Positions 34,701-44,439 of a stretch of DNA of 64,000 nt are shown piece by piece. Both the position numbers and the translations under genes were made by a program. The first letter of the stretch is position 1. Each line of letters starts with the position of its first letter. The notes below the pieces were generated by a model. That model was not told where the DNA came from, made no database searches, and worked only from the letters and a program-made list of their open reading frames with translations. This stretch comes from Liolophura sinensis (Eukaryota > Mollusca > Polyplacophora > Chitonida > Chitonidae), in NCBI RefSeq assembly GCF_032854445.1, contig NC_088297.1:21711127-21775126 (forward strand), given 5' to 3'.

Positions 34701-37028
34701 AGTACTTGTGATATCAGTCACAAAAATTAAAAGAATGGGGGTATGTACACATACACACACATTGAATGACTCCCGTCGTCCCATGGCTGAAAAATTGTTA
34801 AATACAATGTTAAATCCAAGCTGACATACATGTACATCCATGGTTACATGGTGTGAACTTTTCCTGTTGTGTAAATATCCAACTTGTTCGTTGAAAGATG
34901 GAACTTTCCCTTTTGCATGTTAATTCCTCCATTTTGTTTTTATGCTTTGTACGCTCAACTTTAAGAAAACAATGAAATGATATTGCATAAATAGTTTTGG
35001 GTTTTAGACATTTTTACTACATGTACAAATCATGTTATTATATGAGTGCAGATTATGCAGAAAACCTGTGTAAACTTCACACTCCGTTTCTCCTCAGGAG
35101 GACTAGACTGCTGTATACGAATCTGGGACACTAGGAAAGGGAGTAACACTTGCCATGGAAACACAGCATTGTGAGTTGACCATTTTGTAGTTTTTTGCGT
35201 GTAGAGGTTGAAAAGGTTGAAGACTTAGAGCAAACAAAAAGTAAGGGGTGGTATCTTAAAAAGTACTGAAAGTATTGAGATCAGGGTTTGCTCCCCCTCA
35301 ATATCCCCCTCAAGAGAGAGAGGGGGATATTCCATCATTGATGCTCTGTTTGCATGTTAAATACTCTAAATTGCCAAATTCCCGGCTTAGTGTATTGTGT
35401 TTTAGAATTAAAAGTTAAACAAAAAGTCATGAAAAAAAATTTATTGACTTGAAGTTTTGCATTGATATAAAGCACATTGACTCAAGGGAGATGATGAAGC
35501 CCCGAATTACCTGATTTACAATTTCACTACTGAATTTTTCCATTCATGTGTCTCCTACAGGCATTTTGTTGAATAGAATATGCTATTTCATAAGTTCATA
35601 GCTTAATATAATTTCAAATTATGAAATGATTTCCATTTGCCCTCTGGCTAGTTGGCCAAAGCTTTAAGTCAAGAGTTTTCCTCTGCCTGTAAACCTGACA
35701 TGAGCACAGCATAAGACACAGTAAACCAAATAAATAAATAAATGAAAGAGTATGTACCATGTGGTTGTGGTTCAAAACTGTGCTTGGACTGGTGGTTAGC
35801 ATGCTAACATAGCACAAAATGCACAAATCTTTCACAAATGCGGTTTCTGTGAGTTCATGTCCAGCTCATGGTTCCATCTGAGGATGGTCATGGTTCCATC
35901 AGCGGATGGTTGTGGTTCCATCTGCTGATGGTCGTGGTTCCATCTGCTGATGGTCGTGGTTCCATCTGCGGATGGTCGTGGTTCGGTCTACTGATGGTCA
36001 TGGTTCCATCTACGGATGGTCGTGGTTCCATCTGTGGATGGTTGTGGTTCCATCTACTGATGTTCATGGTTCCATCTGCGGATGGTCGTGGTTCCGTCTA
36101 CGGATGGTCGTGGTTCCATCTACTGATGGTCATGGTTCCATCTACGGATGATTGTGGTTCCATCGGTGGATGGCCGTGATTCCATCATAATCTGGGCCCT
36201 TGTTGTGTAATTGTTTATTATTTAGCACTGCATATAATTCCAGTCAAATAAATAAATGAAATTAAATAAATCAATATTGTGCAGATGTGTAGCAGTCCAG
36301 ACAGTTACTGCATAGTACCATTTGGCTGCTTTGCAGTACCACAAGGTTTAGAACTGTACCATGCTGAACAAAAGGACCTTTGTATGTAGTAGCGTGCCAT
36401 AACCTTGTAGTGCCATGCAGTAATAGCTGAAGCATGCAGAATTTTATTTACTTTAAAGTGCCACTCTGGTCAGAATACAAAATACGTAGAAATATTACAG
36501 TGACATGAAAGAAATCATACGGAGTGAGCCTAACACCATGTTTCAATAGGATTTTGATGAATAGCACTATTTAACCTATATAACTGAAGATTCCTTGAAA
36601 AAGAAAATCTCCTGCTGGGATGAAGTCAATCGCGTTTGAATGGGCAGCGTCATTTGTGGATATACGTCAGCGATTGATGACGTCATGTGTTCGTGGGTGA
36701 CGTCACACCAGACAAAGTGGAAGGGACAGAAATATTTTGTTTCCGTATACTCTGACGAAACGTACAATATCAGTTTTGTTTCGCTGTAAATATTTTCAAA
36801 TTTAGGAAAGCAATTCAGACCATACCAAACTTTATCAATTCACCTTGCTTTTAAGACACAGGTGTTGTGATACCAAAGTAGCTCTTTAAAGGCTTTTTTT
36901 TCTCTCATTTCAGAACTGATGGTCATACATCCTCTGAGTTGCTGGGTGCATTTCCCACTAAATCTGCAACCGTGAATTTCCTTCGTTACGCGGACTGCAA
37001 CTTGTTGCAGGCAGCTGGGCCTATCTGA
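22790..37028 (+). CDS. TAF5L: TAF5L (PAF65-beta), complete 15-exon gene
   Basis: TAF5L is the TAF5-like WD40 scaffold subunit of the SAGA/PCAF histone acetyltransferase core in the nucleus. Exons: 22790-22858, 23549-23706, 24776-24894, 25521-25650, 26558-26621, 27674-27728, 28502-28712, 29253-29435, 30294-30406, 30827-30908, 31134-31245, 32511-32679, 33955-34077, 35098-35170, 36914-37028 (stop TGA 37026-37028). All are GT-AG with compatible phases; 1776 nt gives 591 aa, against about 589 in human. The start [20 protein letters not shown] matches the family N-terminus, so the ATG is secure. The SAGA paralogue TAF5L is favoured over TFIID TAF5 because of this start, the length and the block [13 protein letters not shown]. 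Introns are loaded with SINEs, MITEs and minisatellites. Confidence 0.96.
23549..28712 (+). CDS. TAF5L: TAF5L N-terminal region (NTD2 fold exons)
   Basis: Exons 2-7 encode the helical N-terminal domain that contacts histone-fold TAF partners in the family. Visible blocks are [37 protein letters not shown] and YLMRHLK. A polar, basic Ser/Pro linker ([16 protein letters not shown]) follows, leading to the conserved helix [14 protein letters not shown] that precedes the beta-propeller. This is the most diverged part of the protein. Confidence 0.9.
23630..24270 (+). repeat. TAF5L: 124-bp tandem array of a TAF5L exon end, splice donor and intron start
   Basis: The unit holds about 69 coding-derived bases (from gatgatatcctgagctacag to tttcacag), the donor gtaaatatc and about 55 intron bases. 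The true donor is at 23707; copies have donors at 23831, 23955, 24079, 24201 and, in a shortened copy, gtaagt at 24264. Each copy would still read [18 protein letters not shown]. The copies share changes absent from the true exon, so the array grew from a diverged copy. Confidence 0.93.
24318..24548 (+). mobile_element. SINE-B, near full length
   Basis: A tRNA-like head (cggcggcctaatggttagag) is followed by gttagcccggtatcaggata, then the tail module tatggcttgaaaattgttaa and tacgatgttaaaacccaagc with catacata. It follows the exon-end array directly. Confidence 0.7.
25737..26014 (+). mobile_element. SINE-A, young full-length copy with poly-A tail and 12-bp target duplication
   Basis: Perfect A box TGGCTCAGTCGG (25747-25758) and B box GAGTTCAAGACC (25814-25825), full body, and a pure A tail of about 26 bases. 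Perfect duplications TCTATTATTTAG flank it at 25725-25736 and 26015-26026. This is the best type copy of the family in the window. Confidence 0.95.
26128..26222 (+). mobile_element. SINE-A 3' fragment
   Basis: Only the last third is present (tcctcccaccataatgctgg to aacaccaatcaaataaataa). Confidence 0.85.
26818..27070 (+). mobile_element. SINE-A, full length, with 10-bp target duplication
   Basis: Head ggcgcctccatggctgaggg, B box gagttcaagtcc, and AAAT-type tail. GAGAGAAGTG is repeated at 26808-26817 and 27071-27080. A MITE-C copy follows about 30 bp later. Confidence 0.9.
27101..27325 (+). mobile_element. MITE-C, full-length copy
   Basis: Terminal repeats are caatttctcaagcttttcc plus cgcatatgaaagagc at the left and catgagaaaaggttgaagag at the right. 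The body matches the other copies. Confidence 0.78.
28035..28302 (+). mobile_element. SINE-A, full length, with 14-bp target duplication
   Basis: Intact A box (TGGCTCAGTTGG) and B box (GAGTTCAAGTCC), tail (AAAT)n. TCAACCAAACTCTC flanks it at 28021-28034 and 28303-28316. Confidence 0.95.
29253..37028 (+). CDS. TAF5L: TAF5L C-terminal WD40 propeller exons
   Basis: Exons 8-15 encode serial WD40 blades with the classic GH...WD pattern: [22 protein letters not shown] with [18 protein letters not shown] with [20 protein letters not shown] with [22 protein letters not shown] with [19 protein letters not shown] with IRIWDTR. A short C-terminal closing strand follows ([15 protein letters not shown]). 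The blades are complete, so a normal propeller is expected. Confidence 0.94.
29580..29890 (+). repeat. 42-bp minisatellite
   Basis: About seven copies of a unit built on tgattcacaggtttgattct and tgagctgctcacttgattct. The period is a multiple of three, so a long minus-strand frame (14-residue repeat) stays open by chance. It lies about 145 bp after a TAF5L donor. Confidence 0.92.
30008..30208 (+). mobile_element. MITE-C copy
   Basis: Body ctttcagtgcaatttatgtg and tttcacaaaaagtataattt, right terminal repeat gcgagaaggttgaggaatt. The left repeat is degraded. Confidence 0.75.
31248..31690 (+). repeat. 19-bp minisatellite (gtgtatatcacataatccg)n
   Basis: About 22 copies, with cac-aatcggg and ataatctgg variants, begin within a few bases of the TAF5L donor at 31246. 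The donor region (gtgagtactgtatatcacat) itself resembles the unit. Confidence 0.95.
32098..32190 (-). mobile_element. SINE-A fragment
   Basis: Contains the tail-proximal and central body only (aatatttcacttatacaatg, gggcagagcccgggagaaac). Confidence 0.75.
33133..33929. mobile_element. Element flanked by TTAA with terminal inverted repeats (piggyBac-like MITE candidate)
   Basis: TTAA (33129-33132) is followed by aggagaagaaaatttaaa; the other end reads tttttaagttttcttctcct and then TTAA (33930-33933). The ends are inverse complements over about 18 bp. TTAA target duplication is typical of piggyBac-type transposases. No transposase frame is visible. A SINE-A copy is nested inside, so the element without it is about 590 bp. 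Confidence 0.75.
33507..33713 (+). mobile_element. SINE-A, 5'-truncated, poly-A tailed, nested in the TTAA element
   Basis: The head and A box are missing; the copy starts close to the B box region (accaatacggtcgctgtgag) and ends in about 17 A. TCATTGGC-GAGA (one mismatch) occurs at 33494-33506 and 33714-33726 as target duplication. Confidence 0.88.
34105..34450 (+). repeat. 18-bp minisatellite (gtattaacctttgctgtt)n
   Basis: About 19 copies begin about 30 bp after the TAF5L donor at 34078. The 18-bp period keeps frames open on both strands, which explains the long spurious frames here. Confidence 0.95.
34735..34832 (+). mobile_element. SINE-B 3' fragment
   Basis: Holds gtacacatacacacacattg, ccatggctgaaaaattgtta and aatacaatgttaaatccaag. 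An earlier piece at 34483-34530 (agcagcactttggtgtcatg) may belong to the same disrupted copy. Confidence 0.6.
35230..35500 (+). repeat. Two Repeat-D units with a perfect hairpin
   Basis: Shares ggggtggtatcttaaaaagt, attgagatcagggtttgc and ttgcatgttaaatactctaa with the array at 8380-9250. Inside is a 10-bp inverted repeat, tatccccctc and gagggggata, around an 8-base loop. Confidence 0.55.
35787..36262 (+). mobile_element. SINE-A with an internal 22-bp minisatellite expansion
   Basis: The head (gtggttagcatgctaacata), B box region (gtgagttcatgtccagctca) and tail (ttccagtcaaataaataaat) of SINE-A are in order. The middle is replaced by about 14 copies of a 22-bp unit, ctgcggatggtcgtggttccat, at 35869-36185. 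That unit is the SINE's own core (tgcggatggtcgtgggtttc). Confidence 0.85.
36457..36885. mobile_element. TTAA-flanked inverted-repeat element carrying two CRE palindromes
   Basis: TTAA (36453-36456) is followed by agtgccactctggtcag; the right end reads gataccaaagtagctct before TTAA (36886-36889). The ends pair over about 14 of 17 bases. The element lies in the last TAF5L intron and stops 28 bp before the last exon. It is non-coding, 429 bp, and unrelated in its ends to the element at 33133. Confidence 0.65.
36678..36705. promoter_or_regulatory. Pair of perfect CRE palindromes
   Basis: TGACGTCA occurs at 36678-36685 and 36698-36705, the full CREB/ATF consensus. Both are inside the TTAA element. 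Function is unknown. Confidence 0.4.
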
Positions 37029-37093
37029 GGAATATGCAGATGACAGATCCTTAGTCTGGATTGATACCAAAGATAGCCTAAGCAGTTACTGGC

Positions 37094-37320
37094 TTATTTG
37101 GCTGAACCCCGCTTAAACCATGGACAATTGGGGTCATGGGTTCGATTCCAGCTGGGGTTGACTTCAGGAGATATGCCTTGTCAATCCACTGGGCCAAGGT
37201 TGATTGTTTGCCCCAGGTTCTGCTCCATACCTCCGCCCCTAGACCTGACTGGTGCCGTGTACTAGTAATGAAAAGTTGCAGAATGCAACATTCAATACCA
37301 GTCGTAAATACATCAAAAAT
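37094..37320 (+). mobile_element. Possible tRNA-derived SINE
   Basis: A good Pol III B box (gggttcgattcca) follows a tRNA-like stretch (aatttgg..catgggttcgattcc type), and the sequence ends near ataccagtcgtaaatacatc. There is no second copy in the window, so this is tentative. Confidence 0.35.
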
Positions 37321-38164
37321 ATGACAACAGGGTCATGGTATTAAAGGGTTCGTTAGCATGCAGTTCTTTTCCATTAAATATCTAGGACTCTCACAGGGTG
37401 TTGAAGACCTGGAAAAGCCTGGAAATTCAAAGTACCTTTTCCATGCCATGAAAAGCTTGGAAAATCTGTTGGGGGAGGGGGGGGGATGGGTGAAGTGGGC
37501 GGTTGTGGTTGAGCCTGGTGAAGCTCACAAAATGAGAACCAGCTAGTTCAGAGGGCTGATGAGATTTTGCTTATACATGCACGTCTGGCATCAGTTGTAG
37601 TATGGTGGCTAAGAATTTTCTTTCCAGCATCTTTGAATTTGATTCATGCACTGCTGGAGTTTGTGAGGAAGTTCAGCTAGTCATTTTACATTGATTTAAG
37701 CGTGTATATTAACTGCAGAACATTTATTCTAAGAAGCCGACGGCTAGTGGGCTCAGATAACACATTATAAGTGCCACTGGAACAAAATACAATTGATTTG
37801 GAAACTAACAGTGAATTTGAGTAGATAATAGCTCCGGGTAGGGAAATGAGTGGAAAAGTTGGAGGTTGAGGGCTTTTTTTTTCTTTCTTTTTTTCAGGAT
37901 TTTGGAGACATTGCGTGGTGGTGCTCGAAAGTTGTTTCAGTCGAAAGTTGTTTCATACCTTTTAACCCTTCTTATTATAGTATAAGTATTACTTCTTATA
38001 TATGTAGGAGGCTGTTATATAGCTAAGTTAGGGCTTACGGACTGAATTTTACTGCCTGGGATTTTTACCATGATGAATTCTAGCGATTTTTGGCATTTTT
38101 CTCGTGTACAGCCTGGTGCTGTGCAGCACAAGTAGCTTCATGGTACATTGATGCTGTGAACGGG

Positions 38165-38675
38165 GGATGTGTGTGTACTCTGAAGTGCTTTACATCTGCG
38201 AGTGTGTATTGTCAAGCACTTTATATCTGCGAGTGTGTACTGTCAGGCACGTTAGATCTGCGAGTGTGTACTGTCAAGCGCTTCAGATCTACGAGTGTGT
38301 ACTGTCAAGCACTTCAGATCTGCGAGTGTGTACTGTCAAGCACTTCAGATCTGCGAGTGTGTACTGTCAGGCCCGTTAGATCCTCGCATGTATATTGTCA
38401 AGCACGTTAGATCCGTGCGTGTGTATTGTCAAGCACGTTAGATGTGCGCGTGTGTATTGTCAAGCACATTAGATCTGTGCGTATGTATTGTCAAGCACGT
38501 TTGATCTGCGCGTGTGTATTGTCAAGCACTTCAGATCTGCGAGTGTGTACGGTCCAGCACTTTACACCTGTGAGTGTGTATTGTCAGCTATGCTGGATCT
38601 GCGCGTGTGTACTGTCAAGCACTTCAGATCTGCGAGTGTGTACTGCCAGGCACTTTACATCTGGGAGCCACACTG
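38165..38675 (+). repeat. 31-bp minisatellite
   Basis: About 16 copies of gatctgcgagtgtgtactgt plus caagcacttca, with regional variants (gcgcgtgtgtattg in the middle block). Confidence 0.95.
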
Positions 38676-38917
38676 CTTTATAGAAAATACTCACCGGTGA
38701 AGAGTTGAAATGTTATCTTCCTTATACATACAAATTAGTACATGCACAATCGTATGACCATGGTAAAAGAAAGAAAAAATGGTAAATACCACGGTGAATG
38801 TGAATGGTTACTGGACATATTTAGCTATTACCATGTTCATTATTATGCTCAGCTATGGTATCTAGTGAGCTCTACCATGTGTTCTTCAGTTCTTTTCTCT
38901 ACCATTGTACATGCTGT

Positions 38918-39055
38918 TTTGAGCCTTCAATGGTTTCATACTTCTAACCGTTCAATGGTTTCATACTTCTAACCGTTCAATGGTTTCATACTTCTAACCG
39001 TTCAATGCTTTCATACTTCTAACCGTTCAATGGTTTCATACTTCTAACCGTGTAT
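38918..39055 (+). repeat. 25-bp minisatellite
   Basis: Five nearly identical copies of ttcaatggtttcatacttct plus aaccg. Confidence 0.95.
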
Positions 39056-39396
39056 ACTGTACATCTGATACTTCTGCTTGGATTTGCTTAGAAAGTGAAA
39101 GGTTAATGAGAATCTCAGTTCAAGTGCTCTCAAATGTTTGGAAATATCTGTGTTCTAGGTGGAAAGACACAGCTCGTTGTGCTGCTGTGTGTATACTGGT
39201 TTCCATAGTATTGCCAACGCTATCAGGATTTCGGTGCCTCTGATTACCTCTGGTGATGTGTTAAATTAGGAGAATAGTGCTTAACATCGGAATTCAAAGT
39301 CTGTAAGATATTAGTAAATATGTCGGGCATTTTTGTTAAAGTGCTGGCATCTTCTATTCATGCCCAAGTAGTTGCGCTCTTCATCTAACAGTAGAG

Positions 39397-39515
39397 GGGT
39401 AGGGAGGCTCCGTGGGCAAGGAGGTCAGCGCGGCTCAATGACTCACCAATGCGGTCGCTGTGAGTTAAGTCAAGCTCACGCTTGTTTCCTCTCCAGCCGT
39501 GCGAAATTCAGTCAG
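39397..39515 (+). mobile_element. SINE-A 5' fragment
   Basis: The head (gggaggctccgtgggcaagg) through cctctccagccgtgcgaa is present; the 3' half is absent. Confidence 0.75.
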
Positions 39516-40681
39516 CCACAATCCAGGACAAACCCCCCATGGACAAAAACCCAGGCGGGCAAAAGCCCTGTCGCCTTAATTAACCTAGAAAACATACCAG
39601 ACAGTCTAACAAACATCATGTTAACTATTTGTTGACCGGAATTCATATAGTCTGACTGTTTTCCATCTAAAAACTTGTCATCAAAATGTATCCCAGTCTG
39701 TCACTCGTGTTCAACGGCTCTCCTCTCATTAGTTTTCAAAACATTATCGCCAAAAATCACTGTCTCTGATGTCTCCAATGTTATTATCGAATGCTTTTCG
39801 TCGAGCAAATATAAGTTTCCTAATGTGAACATATAATGTTCACTATAACAGATGTATTTCAAAATTTTAATTATTTAGAAATTTCGAAAACCAAATCATA
39901 TTATATTTCACAAGAAAAATATCATTTTTGAATACTCTTGAAAAAATAAAATATGATAATATATTTTTATAGGTTACTGTGTACTTTTTTAAAATTTTAT
40001 TTGTCATATAAAAATGTATAAAGATGTATATGAAAAATAAAACGAATCAGTGATCTTAACGTTAAATCAGAAGCATTCTATATTAATTTCATAAATTTAA
40101 ATTTATACAATATTCCCCTAAATCGGGAAAAATGAATGTTGGCTGCATGTTTTTGAACATGTACACTCTGAAAAATCGAAACCGTTTTGTTTTCTGAGGT
40201 TAAAACTATCACTGCTACAAGTATTTGGAATCAACCATTTTTTTAAGAGGGGTTACAGGATGTAAATTATATTTTCGGGATACGAATAATTGACATATAT
40301 ACGGGATTTGTGTTCTTAGACTGGGGGGAAAAGTCTAACACAAGCTGCAAAACAGCAATTGTTTACCATACTTGTTGATAGACTTCTTTAGTTTTAAGGT
40401 AAGCCTCGAATAGGGGTCGAGCATCCTGTATACCACTGAGAGATGTATGGCTCTTTCCGATGTCGTCAAAAACGGTTAAGATACATGGAGATTGAACGAG
40501 TAAGAAGTGTTTCTGCTGATTTTGCAAATATGTGTTGAAATCTGAAACGTCTCTTTAGGGAGAGTGCTTCAAATTTTCTCAAAAAAAACGAACAACTTAT
40601 GTCATTTACCGTATACACTTAATACTGATCGAGAGGCTTATGTCCAGCGGGGGTTTTGTCCGCCGGGGCTTTAGTCCGTTC

Positions 40682-40798
40682 CTCGTGGGTTTCCTCCGGG
40701 CTTTGCCCGGTTTTCTCCCACTATAATGTTAGCCGCCGGCGCATAAGTGAAATATTCTTGAGTAGGCTTACAGCGTAAAACACCAATGAAATAAATCA
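40682..40798 (+). mobile_element. SINE-A 3' fragment
   Basis: Starts cgtgggtttcctccgggctt and runs to the tail aaaacaccaatgaaataaat. It shares a variant tail (ttgagtaggcttacagcgta) with the copy at 42755, so both belong to a subfamily. Confidence 0.85.
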
Positions 40799-41440
40799 GT
40801 CTAACAACAGGGTGTGCGTCCCTAGTCAACAAATCAACATAAATACAAGACATTCAGTGTAAGTGCACTAATCAACTGTGGATAAGAAATATGATTCTGG
40901 TGTACAGATTTTGGAAGTCATTACTTTGATGAACCACCGAGCATATACTTTCATTGACTGTGTCATACAAATAATGGAAATCGATGGAAATAAAATGTGC
41001 TTTTGTGTAAGATTTATTATTGGTAGGCCTATTCCTTATTGATATGAAAGTTACCAGTTGTTTCCTCCATCGTATATAAACCCACAGAATTTGTCTTTCC
41101 TTCATATACCGGTAGAGTTAATGTTTCGTTTTCTCCTCTATATACTTTTAGGATGTTTCCATGCGCCATACAAATGTAGAAAAGTAAGGACATTTCCACT
41201 TGCAGGAAGTTTTTAGCCTTCACAGAGTGTTACATCATTTTTCTTTAGTTCTATCATCACAGAAGTTTTTTTTTCACACATTGTGAAAGGTCCTCCTCAC
41301 TTGTGGGCTAGGCTTTCTGTGTGGCGGCTATGATCTCATGGCCTCCATGCGCTAGAGCCAGTTGTTTGACATGTAACCCTTCATGTCTCCCCACAAAAGG
41401 GCAGACGGTGGGGACCTGTCAACGCCTGGAAGCAGGACCT

Positions 41441-41462
41441 TGACGTCATTTTATTGACGTCA
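41441..41462. promoter_or_regulatory. Two closely spaced CRE palindromes
   Basis: TGACGTCA at 41441-41448 and again at 41455/41456-41463, a 15-bp period. Intergenic; no adjacent gene start is known. Confidence 0.35.
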
Positions 41463-41822
41463 AATGTTCCTTTCTCAGCTCAGCATGATGGCATCACATT
41501 TAAAACAACCTGGCGTTACTATAAAAACTAATACATTGTAATATTGTAGAGCTTGCGCTACAATCCATTATGACGTAAAAATGGCTCAAGGTTCTGCTTC
41601 ACACTGGAGCAACCTAGCGGGGTTAAAAAATATGTGGCCTCCTCATTCCGATTTGCGATTTTTACTGACAAGGTCATTGAAGTTTTGAACGTAGCTGTTG
41701 TGTTTTTTTGTGAAGAAGATAATCTTCACTGGTACTTGAGCAACATGACGTGGTACTGGAACTGGTTGTGGTGTCTTGGTGTCGTGTCATGTCAACATTA
41801 CAAGGAGAAATCCTTATGACAA

Positions 41823-41997
41823 ATCTGGTGTGGTGAATGGATGCAGAGCATGGTTTCACACAACTGTAAGTTAGTCGTGGTGCATGGCTTCAGAGTATGG
41901 TTTCCCCCAACTGTAAATCTGGTGTGGTGAATGGTTTCAGAACACGGTTTCCCCACCGGTAAACCTGGTGTGCACAGTGCATAGTTTCAGAGCACAT
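41823..41997 (+). repeat. ~48-bp minisatellite
   Basis: Four imperfect copies of a unit around ctggtgtggtgaatggtttc, agagcatggtttccccc and aactgtaa. Confidence 0.8.
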
Positions 41998-42061
41998 TTT
42001 CCTGTGCACCAATAATTCTGCCATGGTGCGCCGTGTCAGAGCTGCCCTCCATTGTAAAGGT

Positions 42062-42196
42062 AAAATGTAACACCCAGTGGCCGTGGGTTTTCCCTGGGCT
42101 CTGCCTGGTTCCTCCCATAATAATAATGTACGGCGTCGTATATGTCAAATATTCTTGAGTACGGTGTAAAAGACCAATGAAATAAATAAATAAACA
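42062..42196 (+). mobile_element. SINE-A 3' fragment
   Basis: From gtggccgtgggttttccctg to gtaaaagaccaatgaaataa. Confidence 0.8.
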
Positions 42197-42499
42197 GAAC
42201 ACCTAAATCAAAGAAATATGTCATCTAGATAATCCACTGACCAGTTTCGGTAATACGAACATTAACCTCCGATGAAAGTTTATCTTTTTGGTATTAAATT
42301 TTTCATGTTTAGACACTGTCTGCACGAAACCGAGCCACTGTCCACACACCAGTACATAGAATATGATGCCTCACAAACTTTACGGTGAACTAGTCACGCG
42401 GAATTCGCCTGTGAATTCGAACTTTCTAAATAGATCACACGTGCATTTATATAAACTTTACCATTTTCTGACGTTAGAAGAGGAAGTTGTAATTCCTCG

Positions 42500-42738
42500 C
42501 TTGGCGTTCAGCATGAAGGAGATAGTGCAACGACTGGTGACCCGTATCAGTATAATGGCTCATGTGGGACAACTCACTTGCCTTCGGTAAGGCGTCTAAG
42601 TGAAGGAGCGCTAGATAAAGGAGCAGTGGAAATCCGTCCTGCAACAAGGAGGCACATTACATGGACTCTGAGGATTCCTTCGTCGTCATATGACTGAAAA
42701 ATTGTTAAGTACGACGTTAAACCCCAAGCAGTCACTCA
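42500..42738 (+). mobile_element. SINE-B copy
   Basis: Ends in cgtcatatgactgaaaaatt plus gttaagtacgacgttaaacc, the best preserved SINE-B tail module in the window. Internal phrases gtgacccgtatcagtataat and tggactctgaggattcc fit the SINE-B body. Confidence 0.65.
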
Positions 42739-42754
42739 CTCCATTTTCTAACTG

Positions 42755-43074
42755 GGGCCCTCCGTGGCTCATTTAGATAGCGCGCTGTCTCAGTGTAATT
42801 ACCCATCAATACGGTCGCTGTGAGTTCAAGTCCAGCTCATTCTGGCTTCCTCTCCGGCGGTACGTGGGAAGGTGTTGCAACAACCTGCGGATGGTCGTGG
42901 GTTTCGTCCGGACTCTGTCCGGCTTCCTCCCAGCATAATGCTGGCCGCCGTCGCATAAGTGAAATATTCTTGAGTAGGCTTACAGCGTAAAACACCAATG
43001 AAATAAATAAATCTAACAACAGGGTGTGTGCCCCTAGTCCGGCGTAAAATACCAGTCAAGTAAATAAAGAAAAT
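42755..43074 (+). mobile_element. SINE-A, full length, with a duplicated 3' end
   Basis: Head ggggccctccgtggctcatt, B box gagttcaagtcc, tail ttgagtaggcttacagcgta aaacaccaatgaaataaat. A second, shorter tail-like piece (gcgtaaaataccagtcaagt) follows, as if two copies were joined. Confidence 0.85.
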
Positions 43075-43721
43075 AAATCATTTGTCAACTGTAACAAATC
43101 ACACCAACGCTCGTCCACGTCCTTCCAGGATATCGGCCTATAACAGGCTTGTTCTCAAATGGCAACATCTGCTGCATACTGTAACGATAACACCCTCATT
43201 TCACTAAATACACAATATTTTTTTAACCTTACAGAGATAATTCTTCGTTTAGATTGCCCTAGATTTATCTTCATAACAAATCATTCAATTTTACAATCGC
43301 ACACATCTGTCGCTCCCATGCACTGTGTAGAAACCACCTGCTGTAGACCTATGTAAGCAGCCTTTACACCTGTACTTAGAATTCTTTGTAGGGTTACAAC
43401 TATAGTAGGCCCTTACACAACAAAACTTTCATGCACTGAGCTATACTGTACGGTTACTGCACGGTACGACCATCTTTGTGGTACTCCACAAGGGCCGCAG
43501 GTTACAGCACGGCAACCGTCCAATACTGGGGCGGCTGTTGCACAGTATTTCTTTTCTGGCCACAAAGTACCGTGTGGCTGAGCATTGCACTCTGTCGTAT
43601 GGGCATAGTCTTCGCGGTATGCCAACATAGGTCTGGAAGTTTGATGAAGTTATTTGGTGAAGCGTTGTGGCAACTCCGAGCGCTGCCTCGACCGGTTCCT
43701 TTTCACGGTATGGAACTATAA

Positions 43722-43915
43722 AATAAATGTATTTATTTATTTATTTATTTGGTTAATGTTTTACGCCGTCATCAAGGCAACCTACGAGCACTGCACTCTG
43801 TCGTATGATTGCCCTAGAGGAAGCCATCATGAGCTGAACTTGAACTCACAGCGGTAGCATTAGCGGGAGGCTCCTGGGTCATTGCGCCATGCCGAACTTC
43901 CTCGGCCACGGATGC
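43722..43915 (-). mobile_element. SINE-A, internally deleted
   Basis: The tail (ataaatgtatttatttattt ggttaatgttttacgccgt) joins directly to the B box side of the head (gaacttgaactcacagcg) and cctcggccacggatgcc; the middle is missing or replaced. Confidence 0.75.
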
Positions 43916-44439
43916 CACAATATTAAATAAATAAAGAAATTAAGAATAAAAGTGAAGCTATGACCTGGTTACTTTTTAAATTGACTTTGTGATTCTGTTT
44001 TAGACTGTTTTAGACGTCTTTTTTCTGAACTTATTACAGTGAAAATCAGGGACAGCATTTTTTCTACCGCATGCAGGGAAAGTGTATGTAAAGCTTAGAC
44101 GATATAGCGTCCACATCTGTATCTGGTAGCCGTTTTGTAAAGTGAACTATTCTTCATAGGATGACATAAAAAGTCCATCGCACGTACAACAAAACCTTCT
44201 GATCATATTATACGTGTTTTTATATGTCGTGTAAGAGAGCAACATCTCGCAGTCACTACCTGCATAAGTCCTGCATGTGGTTGGTTGAGTATAACTGTAT
44301 AAGCGGTCGGTGATATTTACATTTCTGGCCAAAACAAACACTGCAGCCAAAATTCCTAATGCTGCGTATATAAATCAAGTCTGTTACATGACATGATGAT
44401 GTAGCTTGTGTGTGTTACATACTCAGACACAGCACCACG

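Larger units (their letters stand above)
37029..44439. other. Intergenic region after TAF5L
   Basis: No supportable coding sequence. ATTAAA signals at 37340 and 37373 could end TAF5L transcripts. Listed repeats account for roughly a third of it; the rest (e.g. 39640-40670, very AT-rich) shows nothing recognisable. Confidence 0.5.

Noticed and set aside
35868-36179. Frame of 103 aa rich in DGRGSI
   Set aside because: It is the 22-bp SINE-core array; open by repeat structure only.
37380-37480. Repeat-like stretch with cctggaaaagcctggaaatt
   Set aside because: It resembles a widespread degenerate repeat phrase, but there is no second copy in the window and no boundaries could be set.
38090-38683. 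Cysteine-rich frames (ECVLSSTSDLRVC repeats)
   Set aside because: These could look like a secreted Cys-rich peptide, but they are pure 31-bp minisatellite and equally open in two frames.
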